Position numbers and translations under genes: made by a program. This document shows positions 43,474-50,956 of a stretch of DNA of 64,000 bases, piece by piece (positions within the stretch are counted from its first letter, which is position 1; each line of letters opens with the position of its first letter). Under the pieces are notes generated by a model. It was not told the DNA's origin and did not search any database. It saw only the letters and a list, made by a program, of their open reading frames with translations. The stretch is from contig NZ_CP104002.1 in the NCBI RefSeq assembly GCF_029201565.1, positions 3,675,001-3,739,000 on the forward strand, written 5' to 3'. The stretch comes from Devosia sp. SD17-2 (GTDB lineage Bacteria; Pseudomonadota; Alphaproteobacteria; Rhizobiales; Devosiaceae).

Positions 43474-43477
43474 CTAG
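42708..43477 (+). CDS. IS5-family transposase, made by a -1 frameshift
   Basis: Frame one (from ATG 42708, or TTG 42678) gives MSDAEWAFFEPFVVEKGPRR, WRDLHSHFGPWNSVYRQFRR and the first catalytic Asp in VQMIDSTIIRAHQH. The second frame gives GRSRGGFSTKIHLRSNALGL, the second Asp in CVLLADKGYDADFIL and the Glu in ALRNLVERCFSKLKHSRRLA. The frames join by a -1 shift at the A AAA AAG run (43022-43028), a classic slippery sequence. Together they give a full DDE transposase. The stop codon TAG is part of the flanking CTAG, outside the inverted repeat. Confidence 0.88.
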
Positions 43478-43623
43478 CACTCTCCGCCTCAACCCGCTAA
43501 ACAGCAACGGCATCGAGAATTTGTTTTGTGACCCCCAAAATCATTGACGGGTGGGCATGACGATTGCAACGATGCCGGACTTCGTTTTGCCGCGGCTGCT
43601 GAACCACAGCAAACGGAGCACGC

Positions 43624-43978
43624 TATGAACACCTCCTTTTCACCGGCAAATGCCGGGCGACTGTCTATTGCGGTCGCAGGCCTTGCCACCACACCCGTTT
43701 TTCATCCCGGCAAGCCGGTTCCCGTTGGCGCCTTCGTGGCCGAAGCGTGCGCCCTCGTCACTTGATGGTTGGCGGGTGATCGGGCGGTCGACTTCAACAC
43801 GCTTTCGGCGCACCATCCCAAGCGTCTGCTGTGGGCCAGCGACTGGCCCCATACCGAGATGTTCGAAGCTGTGCCCGAGGACGACGACCTCATTGCACTG
43901 AGCCTCTCGGTTGTGCCGCGGAGCGATCAGGCTGCGGTCTTTGCAGACAACGCAAAAGCGCTCTATTTCGCGCATTGA
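43624..43978 (+). pseudogene. Remnant of an amidohydrolase family 2 gene
   Basis: One frame, broken by TGA at 43763-43765, ends in a clear amidohydrolase C-terminus: HPKRLLWASDWPHTEMFEAV and VFADNAKALYFAH. The SDWPHT segment carries the metal-site Asp of 2-pyrone-4,6-dicarboxylate hydrolase (LigI)-like enzymes. The upstream part (from ATG 43624, PVFHPGKPVPVGAFVAEACA) is short. It lacks the N-terminal metal motif, so most of the gene is missing. It lies 150 bases from the IS end. The deletion probably accompanied IS activity. Confidence 0.6.
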
Positions 43979-44119
43979 TTTCGCCCCGCAGTCCCGCCCC
44001 ATGGACACCGCAGGCAAGGTGATGAGAAATCAGCGAAAAAGGGCTTCTGCTGGCGTTGCCAAGTGCGTGGATGGAAGCGATACCTGACTGCAAGACTACG
44101 CCTATGAGGGAATACGAAG

Positions 44120-45334
44120 TTGAGCGTCGAAGACAAATTCAAAAATCTTGGAATTGACAACGCACCGGGCCAGGAGGTTCGCCAGCAGGCTGCCGATGCG
44201 CTGAATGCCCTGGTGCGGGGCGAGGCCCTGCCCGGCGCGCTGGTCGACTTCTCGCACGGCGATGTCGACGCCTTCACGCCGCCGCCCGGCTCGTTCGAGG
44301 AATTTACCCGCGCTGTCGAAGCCGGTGGCAAGCAGGCCTATACCGAATATCGCGGGTCGGCCGATATCCGCGCTCAGCTCGCGGCGCATCTGAGTGATTT
44401 CACCGGGGCGGATATCTCGCCGGATCTCGGCGTCATCATCACCCCCGGCACGCAGGGTGCACTGTTCCTGGCCGTCGCTTCGACGGTTTCGACCGGCGAC
44501 AAGGTGGCGATTGTGCAGCCGGACTATTTTGCCAACCGCAAGCTGGTGGAATTCTTTGGCGGCGAGATCATGCCGATCCGCATGGATTATCTCGGGTCGG
44601 ACGAAAAGGCGGGGCTTGATCTCGAGCAGTTGCGGGCCGCCTTTGCGGCGGGCGCGCGGACGTTCCTCTTCTCCAATCCCAACAATCCGACCGGCGCTGT
44701 CTATTCGGCAGACGAGATTGCCCAGATCGTTGCGCTGGCCAAGGAATTCGACGCGACGGTGATCGCCGACCAGCTCTATTCGCGCCTCCGCTACGAGGAC
44801 CAGGCCTATACCCATATCTGCGCCAGCGATCTCAACGACAACAAGATCCTGACCATCATGGGGCCGTCCAAGACCGAGTCGCTGAGCGGCTATCGGCTGG
44901 GCGTGGCTTTCGGCTCGCCAGAGATCATCGCGCGGATGGAAAAGCTGCAGGCCATCGTGTCGCTGCGCGCCTCGGGCTATAATCAGGCGGTGTTGCGGAC
45001 CTGGTTCAACGAGCCGGAAGGCTGGATGGACGAGCGCATTGCCGCACACGAGGCCATTCGCGACGATCTGCTGGCCATTTTCCGCGATGTCGGGATGGCG
45101 ACGCGTACGCCGCAGGCAGGCAGCTATGTGTTCCCGACGCTGCCGAAACTGGCGATCGGCCTCACTGATTTCGTCAAACTGCTGCGCCAGCAGGCCAATG
45201 TGATCGTGACCCCCGGCACCGAATTCGGCCCGCATGACCACAGCATTCGCCTCAATTATTCGCAGGACCATCAGGCGGCGGTCGCGGCAGCGCATCGCAT
45301 CGTCGAGATGGCCAAGCGCTACAGCGCGGAGTGA
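44120..45334 (+). CDS. PLP-dependent aminotransferase, class I/II
   Basis: The 404-residue product is a fold-type I enzyme. It has the TPGTQGALFLAVASTVSTGD cofactor region, FLFSNPNNPTGAVYSADEIA, Asp and Tyr in VIADQLYSRLRYEDQAY, and the Schiff-base Lys in MGPSKTESLSGYRLGVAFGS. It ends with EFGPHDHSIRLNYSQDH, which includes the carboxylate-binding Arg. The start is TTG 44120, preceded by TGAGGG. It is five bases ahead of a RidA-family gene and surely co-transcribed with it. The substrate is unknown; the pairing suggests an amino acid whose conversion releases reactive imines. Confidence 0.92.
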   Translation: MSVEDKFKNLGIDNAPGQEVRQQAADALNALVRGEALPGALVDFSHGDVDAFTPPPGSFEEFTRAVEAGGKQAYTEYRGSADIRAQLAAHLSDFTGADISPDLGVIITPGTQGALFLAVASTVSTGDKVAIVQPDYFANRKLVEFFGGEIMPIRMDYLGSDEKAGLDLEQLRAAFAAGARTFLFSNPNNPTGAVYSADEIAQIVALAKEFDATVIADQLYSRLRYEDQAYTHICASDLNDNKILTIMGPSKTESLSGYRLGVAFGSPEIIARMEKLQAIVSLRASGYNQAVLRTWFNEPEGWMDERIAAHEAIRDDLLAIFRDVGMATRTPQAGSYVFPTLPKLAIGLTDFVKLLRQQANVIVTPGTEFGPHDHSIRLNYSQDHQAAVAAAHRIVEMAKRYSAE

Positions 45335-45339
45335 TCGAT

Positions 45340-45768
45340 ATGGCCAGCAATGCCCCCCCGCCGCAGGGAAAATATGTTCCGGCCAAGCGCCACGGCGATC
45401 TGATCTTTGTCTCGGGCATGACGCCCCGGCAGAACGGGCAGCTGATCTATGCCGGCAAGGTGAGCGCCGACACCGATCCGGAGCGGCTGCGCGCCGCGAC
45501 GGAGCTGTCGACGCAGAATGTGTTGTCGGCGGCACGGGCGATCCTTGCGCCGGGCGAGGCCCTTGTCGGGACCTTGAACCTGACCGTCTATGTCAACGCC
45601 GAGGCGAGCTACACGACGCACCCAAAGGTCGCGGATTTTGCGTCGGCTTATCTTGAAGCCGAGTTTGCGGGCGATCTGCCGAGCCGCGCCGCGGTGGGCG
45701 TTGCCTCGCTGCCGTCCGACGCTTCGGTGGAAGTCTCCGCCGTAATGATCGTGGGATCGGCGGCCTGA
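45340..45768 (+). CDS. RidA-family (Rid/YjgF) protein
   Basis: Rid proteins hydrolyse enamine/imine intermediates made by PLP enzymes. The 142-residue product has the family pattern YVPAKRHGDLIFVSGMTPRQ, LSTQNVLSAARAILAPGEAL, NLTVYVNAEASYTTHPKVAD and LPSRAAVGVASLPSDASVEV. The Arg in SRAAVG is the substrate-carboxylate Arg of active Rid proteins. It is slightly longer than RidA itself, closer to the Rid4-7 subgroups. It follows the aminotransferase by five bases, a meaningful partnership. Confidence 0.92.
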   Translation: MASNAPPPQGKYVPAKRHGDLIFVSGMTPRQNGQLIYAGKVSADTDPERLRAATELSTQNVLSAARAILAPGEALVGTLNLTVYVNAEASYTTHPKVADFASAYLEAEFAGDLPSRAAVGVASLPSDASVEVSAVMIVGSAA

Positions 45769-45775
45769 CTGCTTT

Positions 45776-45805
45776 TATCGGCGGGACCGCGTGGCCCCGC
45801 CGATA
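45776..45805. terminator. Hairpin between the RidA gene and the convergent APH-like gene
   Basis: TATCGGCGGG (45776-45785) and CCCGCCGATA (45796-45805) form a perfect ten-base stem. There is no T run after it on the plus strand and only a short one on the minus strand. The position between convergent genes supports a shared transcript end. Confidence 0.6.
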
Positions 45806-45819
45806 CGAGATTTTCGAGT

Positions 45820-46737
45820 TCAGCCCTCCGTCGCGAGCAGTCGCGCGAGGGCGGCTTTCCCCGGCGGCCCCCAGGTCGGTTTCCCACCGGGCCGGCCGTG
45901 GACGCCATTATCGCCAATGATGAGGCAGGTCAGCGCCTTGCCGAGGGCCCAGCCGCGGGCGCGGCGCACAGTGGCGTCATCAGGCGCGGGCGTATAGGCG
46001 CTGTGAAATGCATTCATGCAGCCGTCGGGCAGGAGCAGCCAGGCAGCGGCGAGATCGCAGGCCGGATCGCCGACGCAGAGATCGCCGAAATCGATGATCC
46101 CGCAAATATTGCCGTCGCTGGTGAGAACATTGGCGGGATGGAGATCGGCGTGAAGCCAGACCGGCGGACCGAACCACGCCGGGGCAGCGAGAGCATCACC
46201 CCAGACCGCGAGAAGCCGCTCGGGATCGGCAATCAAGCCGCGATCGCTCGCCTCCGCCAAGGTGCGGCGGAGGCCCTGATCTATTGCTGCGAGCGGCCCG
46301 CCGCGACCATCCCGACTGACGGGCCCATTGTCCGGCGCCGGCTGATGCAGCGCCGCGAGAAAGGCTGCCAGGGTTTGGGCGGCGTCGGCGCGTCGCGTCA
46401 CGTGCGCCCTGTCTGCGGGCTCTCCCGGCAGCCAGCGGGTGACGATCCAGCTGCGCGGGAAGAGCGCGGTGGGTTGACCAAGCCGGATCGGCACCGGGAT
46501 CGGCAGCGGTAGGTGGGCGGCAAGGCCCGGCAGGAAGGCGTATTCCTTGAGAAGCAGCGCGTCGGCGCCCGGCGTGGACCAGGGCAGCCTGACGGCGAGA
46601 TCCTCGCCCAGCCGCCACATCTGATTGTCCCAACCGAGCGCGCCGGGACGGATGGGGAGATCGGCGAGGTCGGGGTGTTGCTCGCGTAGAATGGCCGCGA
46701 CCAGATCCGCATCGACCTCCTGACGTCCATCGGTCAT
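45820..46737 (-). CDS. Aminoglycoside/choline kinase-like phosphotransferase (APH family)
   Basis: The 305-residue product has the APH kinase fold: PGALGWDNQMWRLGEDLAVR with the phosphate-loop region, WIVTRWLPGEPADRAHV (hinge), the catalytic loop WLHADLHPANVLTSDG and the metal Asp in GIIDFGDLCVGDPACDLA. It is closest to the macrolide-2'-phosphotransferase-like branch. Most chromosomal members have no proven role in drug resistance, so resistance should not be assumed. ATG 46737 starts the fold; the frame is open further upstream. Confidence 0.88.
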   Translation of the reverse strand: MTDGRQEVDADLVAAILREQHPDLADLPIRPGALGWDNQMWRLGEDLAVRLPWSTPGADALLLKEYAFLPGLAAHLPLPIPVPIRLGQPTALFPRSWIVTRWLPGEPADRAHVTRRADAAQTLAAFLAALHQPAPDNGPVSRDGRGGPLAAIDQGLRRTLAEASDRGLIADPERLLAVWGDALAAPAWFGPPVWLHADLHPANVLTSDGNICGIIDFGDLCVGDPACDLAAAWLLLPDGCMNAFHSAYTPAPDDATVRRARGWALGKALTCLIIGDNGVHGRPGGKPTWGPPGKAALARLLATEG

Positions 46738-47000
46738 ACGGCCCCTCCCCCGGGATTTTCGATCAGCATCCGCACTCTGAGCGCGGATGACTATCAACAC
46801 CACCATGGCCAGATGATGAGCGATGAGGCGCATTCCAAGCCGTCTCGGAGCCGTACGCAGGTGAAGGGCAAGCCTAACCATCAATTAAATTGTAGGTGGA
46901 TATGCCTCATTTTAAATAAAAATTAATTGTGGGCGTACCATCCTCATTAAGCACGGCGAAGCTCCGTTGCTTGTTATTTCCAGGAAGGAAAGCACCACAC

Positions 47001-49829
47001 ATGTCCGATATTTCTCTTTCGAAGGCCGTTCGCGCGAACCTTCTCAGCCTGCAGAACACCGCCGAAATGATGAACAAGACGCAGTCGCGTCTTGCCACCG
47101 GCAACAAGGTGAACTCTGCGCTGGACAACCCGTCCAACTTCTTCACCGCCTCGGCTCTGAACAGCCGCGCCGCCGACATGAGCAATCTGCTAGACTCGAT
47201 GGCATCGGGCATCAAGGTCATCGAGGCTGCCGACAAGGGCATCACCGCGATCACCAAGAATATCGAGCAGATGCAATCCTCACTGCGCCAGGCTCGCCAG
47301 GACAAGACGTTCCAGACGGCGAACTTCGACGTCACGAAGGACAGCGTTCTGAACATTGGCGGCGGCCAATTTGGCGAAATGAACAGCATCAAGCTGGGCA
47401 CCGCAACGGCGGGGGTTTCGTCGGCGATCAAGACGGAAGACATCTACAACGGCCCTGCGGTTACCGCCGTTGCGACAGACGCCGATGGAGAAGGTGCTGG
47501 CGCTCGGACCGTTCTCGACCTCGATAACGTGGCCGATCTGGCTGGCAAGTCGATCAAGGTCGACGGAAAGACGGTGTCTTTCGCCGCAACCGACAATACT
47601 GTTGCCTTGGCCGCTCAAAAACTGAGCGATGTGCTCGGTGCTGACTACACCGTCACCGCTGGTGCTGCTGCTGGTGACGAAAACAAAATCGTCATCGAAA
47701 ATGCCAAGGTCACTGGCTACGCTTCCAAGTCTCCCGTGGTGGAACTTGGTGCAGCCGCCGCCGGCAAGGCCAGTGCATCGTTCACCTACAATGCGGCTCT
47801 TCTTGGAGCAGGCGTGAATGTCGGATCGCACACGATCAACGTTAGTGGCCCGGCGACTGCAGGCGACTTTGTAGCGAGCCTGCAAACGCAGCTCAACGAG
47901 GCCGAAGACGGTCGCTACTCGGTTTCACTTGATGCCGACACCAACGTCATTACGGTTACGGACAATCAGGCTGGGGTCGGCGACGTCATTCTGACGGGCG
48001 GCGCTTTTGGTACTGCAGCCTTACCCGCGACGACCACCGCCGCCGGTGGTGCCATCGTTGATGATGCAAGCCTGCAGGATCTCGTCGGTTCCACCATCAC
48101 ATTGACCCCAGCCACCGGGCCGGCGGTCAACGTCACTGTCACTGGCACAACGACGATCGCGGACCTTAACGCGAATGGCTTCCAGGCCGAGTATGGCGCC
48201 GAGGGTATCAACTTTCGCCGTAATGACCTTCAGTCGTTCACGGTGTCAGTCAGCCGCACTGCCGACACGACGCCGGAGGTTGTGTCACCTTCAACATCGG
48301 CGGCAGGCGCGGGTCGCGCTGACGCTGCAGCGTTGGAAGCTGCTCGTAACACTGCTGTTACAGACCATGGCCCTGCCACTCTTGGCTCCATCACGCTAAC
48401 TGCTGGTGCCAATACGGCGACGATCAATCTTACTGATGATCTCTCGGACCCTGCCAACTTTGCCGACAAGCTCACTGCAGCTGGATTTGCCATAAACTAT
48501 GATGCTACGGACGGAATCACCTTCAGCCGTGCCGATGGTGAGGACTTCACTGTCTCCTACACGGGGCTTGGCGGTAACGACGTTTTCGGCGCAGCGTCGG
48601 GCACATCCATCGGTGGTGTAACTGCAGCTGATGTCGCCGCTGCCCAGGCTGTATTGAACGCTGATGCCTTGCAAGATGCCGCAGACCATGCCGAAGCACT
48701 TGGCTATACCGGTGCTTCCACAGCCGCTGCTAGTTCGGCCGGTGGTTCTGCCGCAGTCCCTGCCACGATCACTGTCACCCAAGTTCCTGGCACGGCAGGC
48801 GTAACCTCCAAGGCAACTGCGGCTGCCTCGGACGAGATCACTATCACTTACGGCAACAAGACCGCCGACATCAAGGTCACTGGAGCTGACGCTTCCGGCG
48901 ATCGCAGCGCGATTGCAAAGTCAATTAACGACCAGCTGAAAACTGCTGGGATGGATAATCTGGAGGCCAGCTTCGACAATGAAGGCAAGCTATCCATTTC
49001 GGCGAAGAACGCAGAAGCCATCGCACTGACAGTTACTGGCGCTCAGGCCGAGGAAATCTTTGGTTCTGATACCAAGATGACCAACACTGGCTCAGCCACT
49101 GTGTCGGGCTACAACTCGAAGAACGCCGTCGACATGTTTGTCGAGGAAATCAACCGGAACCCTGCCACGGCAGGGAAAATCCGCGCCTCGAACGACAATG
49201 GCAAGCTGCGTATCGAAAACCTGTCGACACAGGCACTTGATATCAGCCACGATGCCGACGGTGACGGGGTCCTGAATCCAGTATCTTCAAAGATCGCCGG
49301 CAACTCAGTTCGCGCCAATCTTTCCAAGCAGTTCAACGATCTGCGCGACCAGCTGGACAAGTTCGCTGACGACTCGTCGTTCAACGGCATCAACCTGCTG
49401 CGTGGCGACAAGCTGACGATCACCTTCAATGAATCCGGATCGTCTGCGATCCAGATTCAGGCCAAGGACAAGGACGGCAACGAACGTCCGATCACGGCAG
49501 CAAACCTCAATATCGAGTTCCTCAATGAAGAAGATCTCGATACGGACGAGAAGATCGATAAGCTGCTAACTGGTCTTCAAAATGCCCTGACTGAACTCCG
49601 CTCGCAGGCTTCGACCTTCGGTTCGAACCTGTCTTCGGTCGAAAACCGTCAGAACTTTACCAAGAACATGATCAACACGCTGGAAACCGGCGCGGCGAAC
49701 CTGACCTTGGCGGATACCAACGAAGAAGCCGCAAACCTTCTGGCGCTCCAGACCCGTCAGCAGCTGTCGTCTTCGGCACTGTCGATGGCCAGCCAGCAGG
49801 ACCAGGCTGTGCTGCAGCTCCTGCGTTAA
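47001..49829 (+). CDS. fliC: Flagellin with a very large central insert (942 aa)
   Basis: The filament protein has typical D0/D1 ends: N-terminal ISLSKAVRANLLSLQNTAEM, RLATGNKVNSALDNPSNFFT, GIKVIEAADKGITAITKNIE, and C-terminal AANLTLADTNEEAANLLALQ, QQLSSSALSMASQQDQAVLQ. Between them lie over 650 residues, rich in Thr, Ala, Gly and Asp. They contain several flagellin-type IN-like modules, for example GSTITLTPATGPAVNVTVTG with GFQAEYGAEGINFRRND, and a repeat of it at GSITLTAGANTATINLTDDL. Alphaproteobacterial flagellins are commonly 270-450 residues, so this is unusually long. ATG 47001 follows AGGAAGG. FlbT is encoded just downstream. Confidence 0.95.
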   Translation: MSDISLSKAVRANLLSLQNTAEMMNKTQSRLATGNKVNSALDNPSNFFTASALNSRAADMSNLLDSMASGIKVIEAADKGITAITKNIEQMQSSLRQARQDKTFQTANFDVTKDSVLNIGGGQFGEMNSIKLGTATAGVSSAIKTEDIYNGPAVTAVATDADGEGAGARTVLDLDNVADLAGKSIKVDGKTVSFAATDNTVALAAQKLSDVLGADYTVTAGAAAGDENKIVIENAKVTGYASKSPVVELGAAAAGKASASFTYNAALLGAGVNVGSHTINVSGPATAGDFVASLQTQLNEAEDGRYSVSLDADTNVITVTDNQAGVGDVILTGGAFGTAALPATTTAAGGAIVDDASLQDLVGSTITLTPATGPAVNVTVTGTTTIADLNANGFQAEYGAEGINFRRNDLQSFTVSVSRTADTTPEVVSPSTSAAGAGRADAAALEAARNTAVTDHGPATLGSITLTAGANTATINLTDDLSDPANFADKLTAAGFAINYDATDGITFSRADGEDFTVSYTGLGGNDVFGAASGTSIGGVTAADVAAAQAVLNADALQDAADHAEALGYTGASTAAASSAGGSAAVPATITVTQVPGTAGVTSKATAAASDEITITYGNKTADIKVTGADASGDRSAIAKSINDQLKTAGMDNLEASFDNEGKLSISAKNAEAIALTVTGAQAEEIFGSDTKMTNTGSATVSGYNSKNAVDMFVEEINRNPATAGKIRASNDNGKLRIENLSTQALDISHDADGDGVLNPVSSKIAGNSVRANLSKQFNDLRDQLDKFADDSSFNGINLLRGDKLTITFNESGSSAIQIQAKDKDGNERPITAANLNIEFLNEEDLDTDEKIDKLLTGLQNALTELRSQASTFGSNLSSVENRQNFTKNMINTLETGAANLTLADTNEEAANLLALQTRQQLSSSALSMASQQDQAVLQLLR

Positions 49830-49843
49830 TCGCCAAAAAATCT

Positions 49844-49873
49844 CCGGGGGCGGCTCAGTCGCCCCCGGTTTTT
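49844..49873 (+). terminator. Intrinsic terminator after the flagellin gene
   Basis: CCGGGGGCG (49844-49852) pairs perfectly with CGCCCCCGG (49860-49868), followed by five T. Strong stop between flagellin and flbT, implying that flbT has its own promoter or relies on readthrough. Confidence 0.92.
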
Positions 49874-49897
49874 GATTCTCAACTCCCTGGTGCACCG

Positions 49898-50305
49898 ATG
49901 ACCCTCAAAATTACCCTGAAGCCTGGCGAGAGCTTTTTTGTCGGTCGTGCAGAGGTTTTTGCCCAGGGAAATTCAGTGACGCATCTCTTCGTGCGCGGCG
50001 ACGCAGCCGTGTTGCGCGACGAAGACTATATGCGCGAGGAAGACGCGGACACCAATGCCAAGCGCCTGCACTTCGTTTTGCAGCAGATGTATCTGACCGG
50101 CGACATGCGCGCCCGTCACGTGGAATATTTCTCGCTGGTCCAGGCCCTGATCGCGGAAAACCCCGACACCAACGCCATGGTGGCCGACCTCAACCAGTTG
50201 CTAATCGAGGGGCAGTTCTACAAGGCCATCAAGCTGGCCAAGTGCCTCAACAACACCAATCTCACCCGCAATGTGACCCGGCGGCGCATGGCAGCGGCAG
50301 GGTAG
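49898..50305 (+). CDS. flbT: Flagellin mRNA regulator FlbT
   Basis: FlbT binds flagellin mRNA leaders and controls their translation and stability as the hook is completed. The 135-residue product fits the family: MTLKITLKPGESFFVGRAEV, LFVRGDAAVLRDEDYMREED, LQQMYLTGDMRARHVEYFSL and LNQLLIEGQFYKAIKLAKCL. It follows flagellin by 68 bases, including a terminator. The usual partner gene flaF is not found between or beside them in this window. Confidence 0.93.
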   Translation: MTLKITLKPGESFFVGRAEVFAQGNSVTHLFVRGDAAVLRDEDYMREEDADTNAKRLHFVLQQMYLTGDMRARHVEYFSLVQALIAENPDTNAMVADLNQLLIEGQFYKAIKLAKCLNNTNLTRNVTRRRMAAAG

Positions 50306-50311
50306 ACCGCC

Positions 50312-50911
50312 TCATGCAGAAGGGTGGCGATAGAGCAAGGCGAACTTCGTCCGGTTATCGGCGCCGAACTTGCGCAGAAGGCTTTTGACGTGGACCTTGA
50401 CCGTCCCCAGTTGCATCGACAGACGATCGGCGATCTCCTTGTCGGTCATGCCCGAGGCGACCAGTTGGGCCACATCGGTTTCACGGCGCGTCAGCGGCGT
50501 CGGCAGGGGTTGGCGCAGCAATTCCGGCGACACGAATTTATGGCCGGCCAGAATCAGCTTTATCGCATGAACCAGGGGCTCACCGCCCATTGTCTTGCTC
50601 AACCAGCCCGCCGCGCCCCGATCCAGGGCCTGGGCCACGGCCCGAGGGTCGGAACTTCCCGAAAGTATAGCCACCGGAATATCTGGGTGGCGTGTGGAAA
50701 TAAGAGCAAGTGCGTCAAGTCCATTCATATCGGGCATGACATAGTCTACCATGACCATGGAAAAACGTTCTGCATCAAGGGTATCGAGCGCTTCGGGCAC
50801 CGAGCCAACGGCCCGGAAATCCATGGTGTTTTCGAGCGAACGCAACATGAAGACCAGCGCATCGCTGAACAACAGATGATCGTCGACGAACAGAATTTTC
50901 TGTATAGACAT
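50312..50911 (-). CDS. NarL/LuxR-type response regulator
   Basis: The 199-residue product has a receiver domain (acidic pair Asp10-Asp11 in KILFVDDHLLFSDALVFML, phospho-acceptor Asp56 in VDYVMPDMNGLDAL). A LuxR helix-turn-helix follows (LTRRETDVAQLVASGMTDKE, LGTVKVHVKSLLRKFGADNR). It is divergent from a MASE1 histidine kinase, with start codons about 45 bases apart, so they form a probable two-component pair. It ends six bases from the convergent flbT. Whether it acts on motility genes nearby is unknown. Confidence 0.92.
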   Translation of the reverse strand: MSIQKILFVDDHLLFSDALVFMLRSLENTMDFRAVGSVPEALDTLDAERFSMVMVDYVMPDMNGLDALALISTRHPDIPVAILSGSSDPRAVAQALDRGAAGWLSKTMGGEPLVHAIKLILAGHKFVSPELLRQPLPTPLTRRETDVAQLVASGMTDKEIADRLSMQLGTVKVHVKSLLRKFGADNRTKFALLYRHPSA

Positions 50912-50956
50912 AGGGTTAGACCAATACTGAATTCCCCCATCAATAGATTCAAAGCT

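Noticed and set aside
45820..46737. An acquired antibiotic resistance gene (APH family)
   Set aside because: The kinase fold is clear, but the gene matches its core neighbours in style and no mobile context flanks it; chromosomal APH-like kinases often have other substrates.
46940..47000. A sigma-54 promoter for flagellin (GG and GC elements near 46950-46972)
   Set aside because: The GG to GC spacing is twelve bases instead of ten, so it does not fit the -24/-12 consensus.
50324..50875. Upstream extension of the histidine kinase frame
   Set aside because: It runs antisense through the whole LuxR-type regulator gene and its translation has no kinase or membrane features before the MASE1 region.
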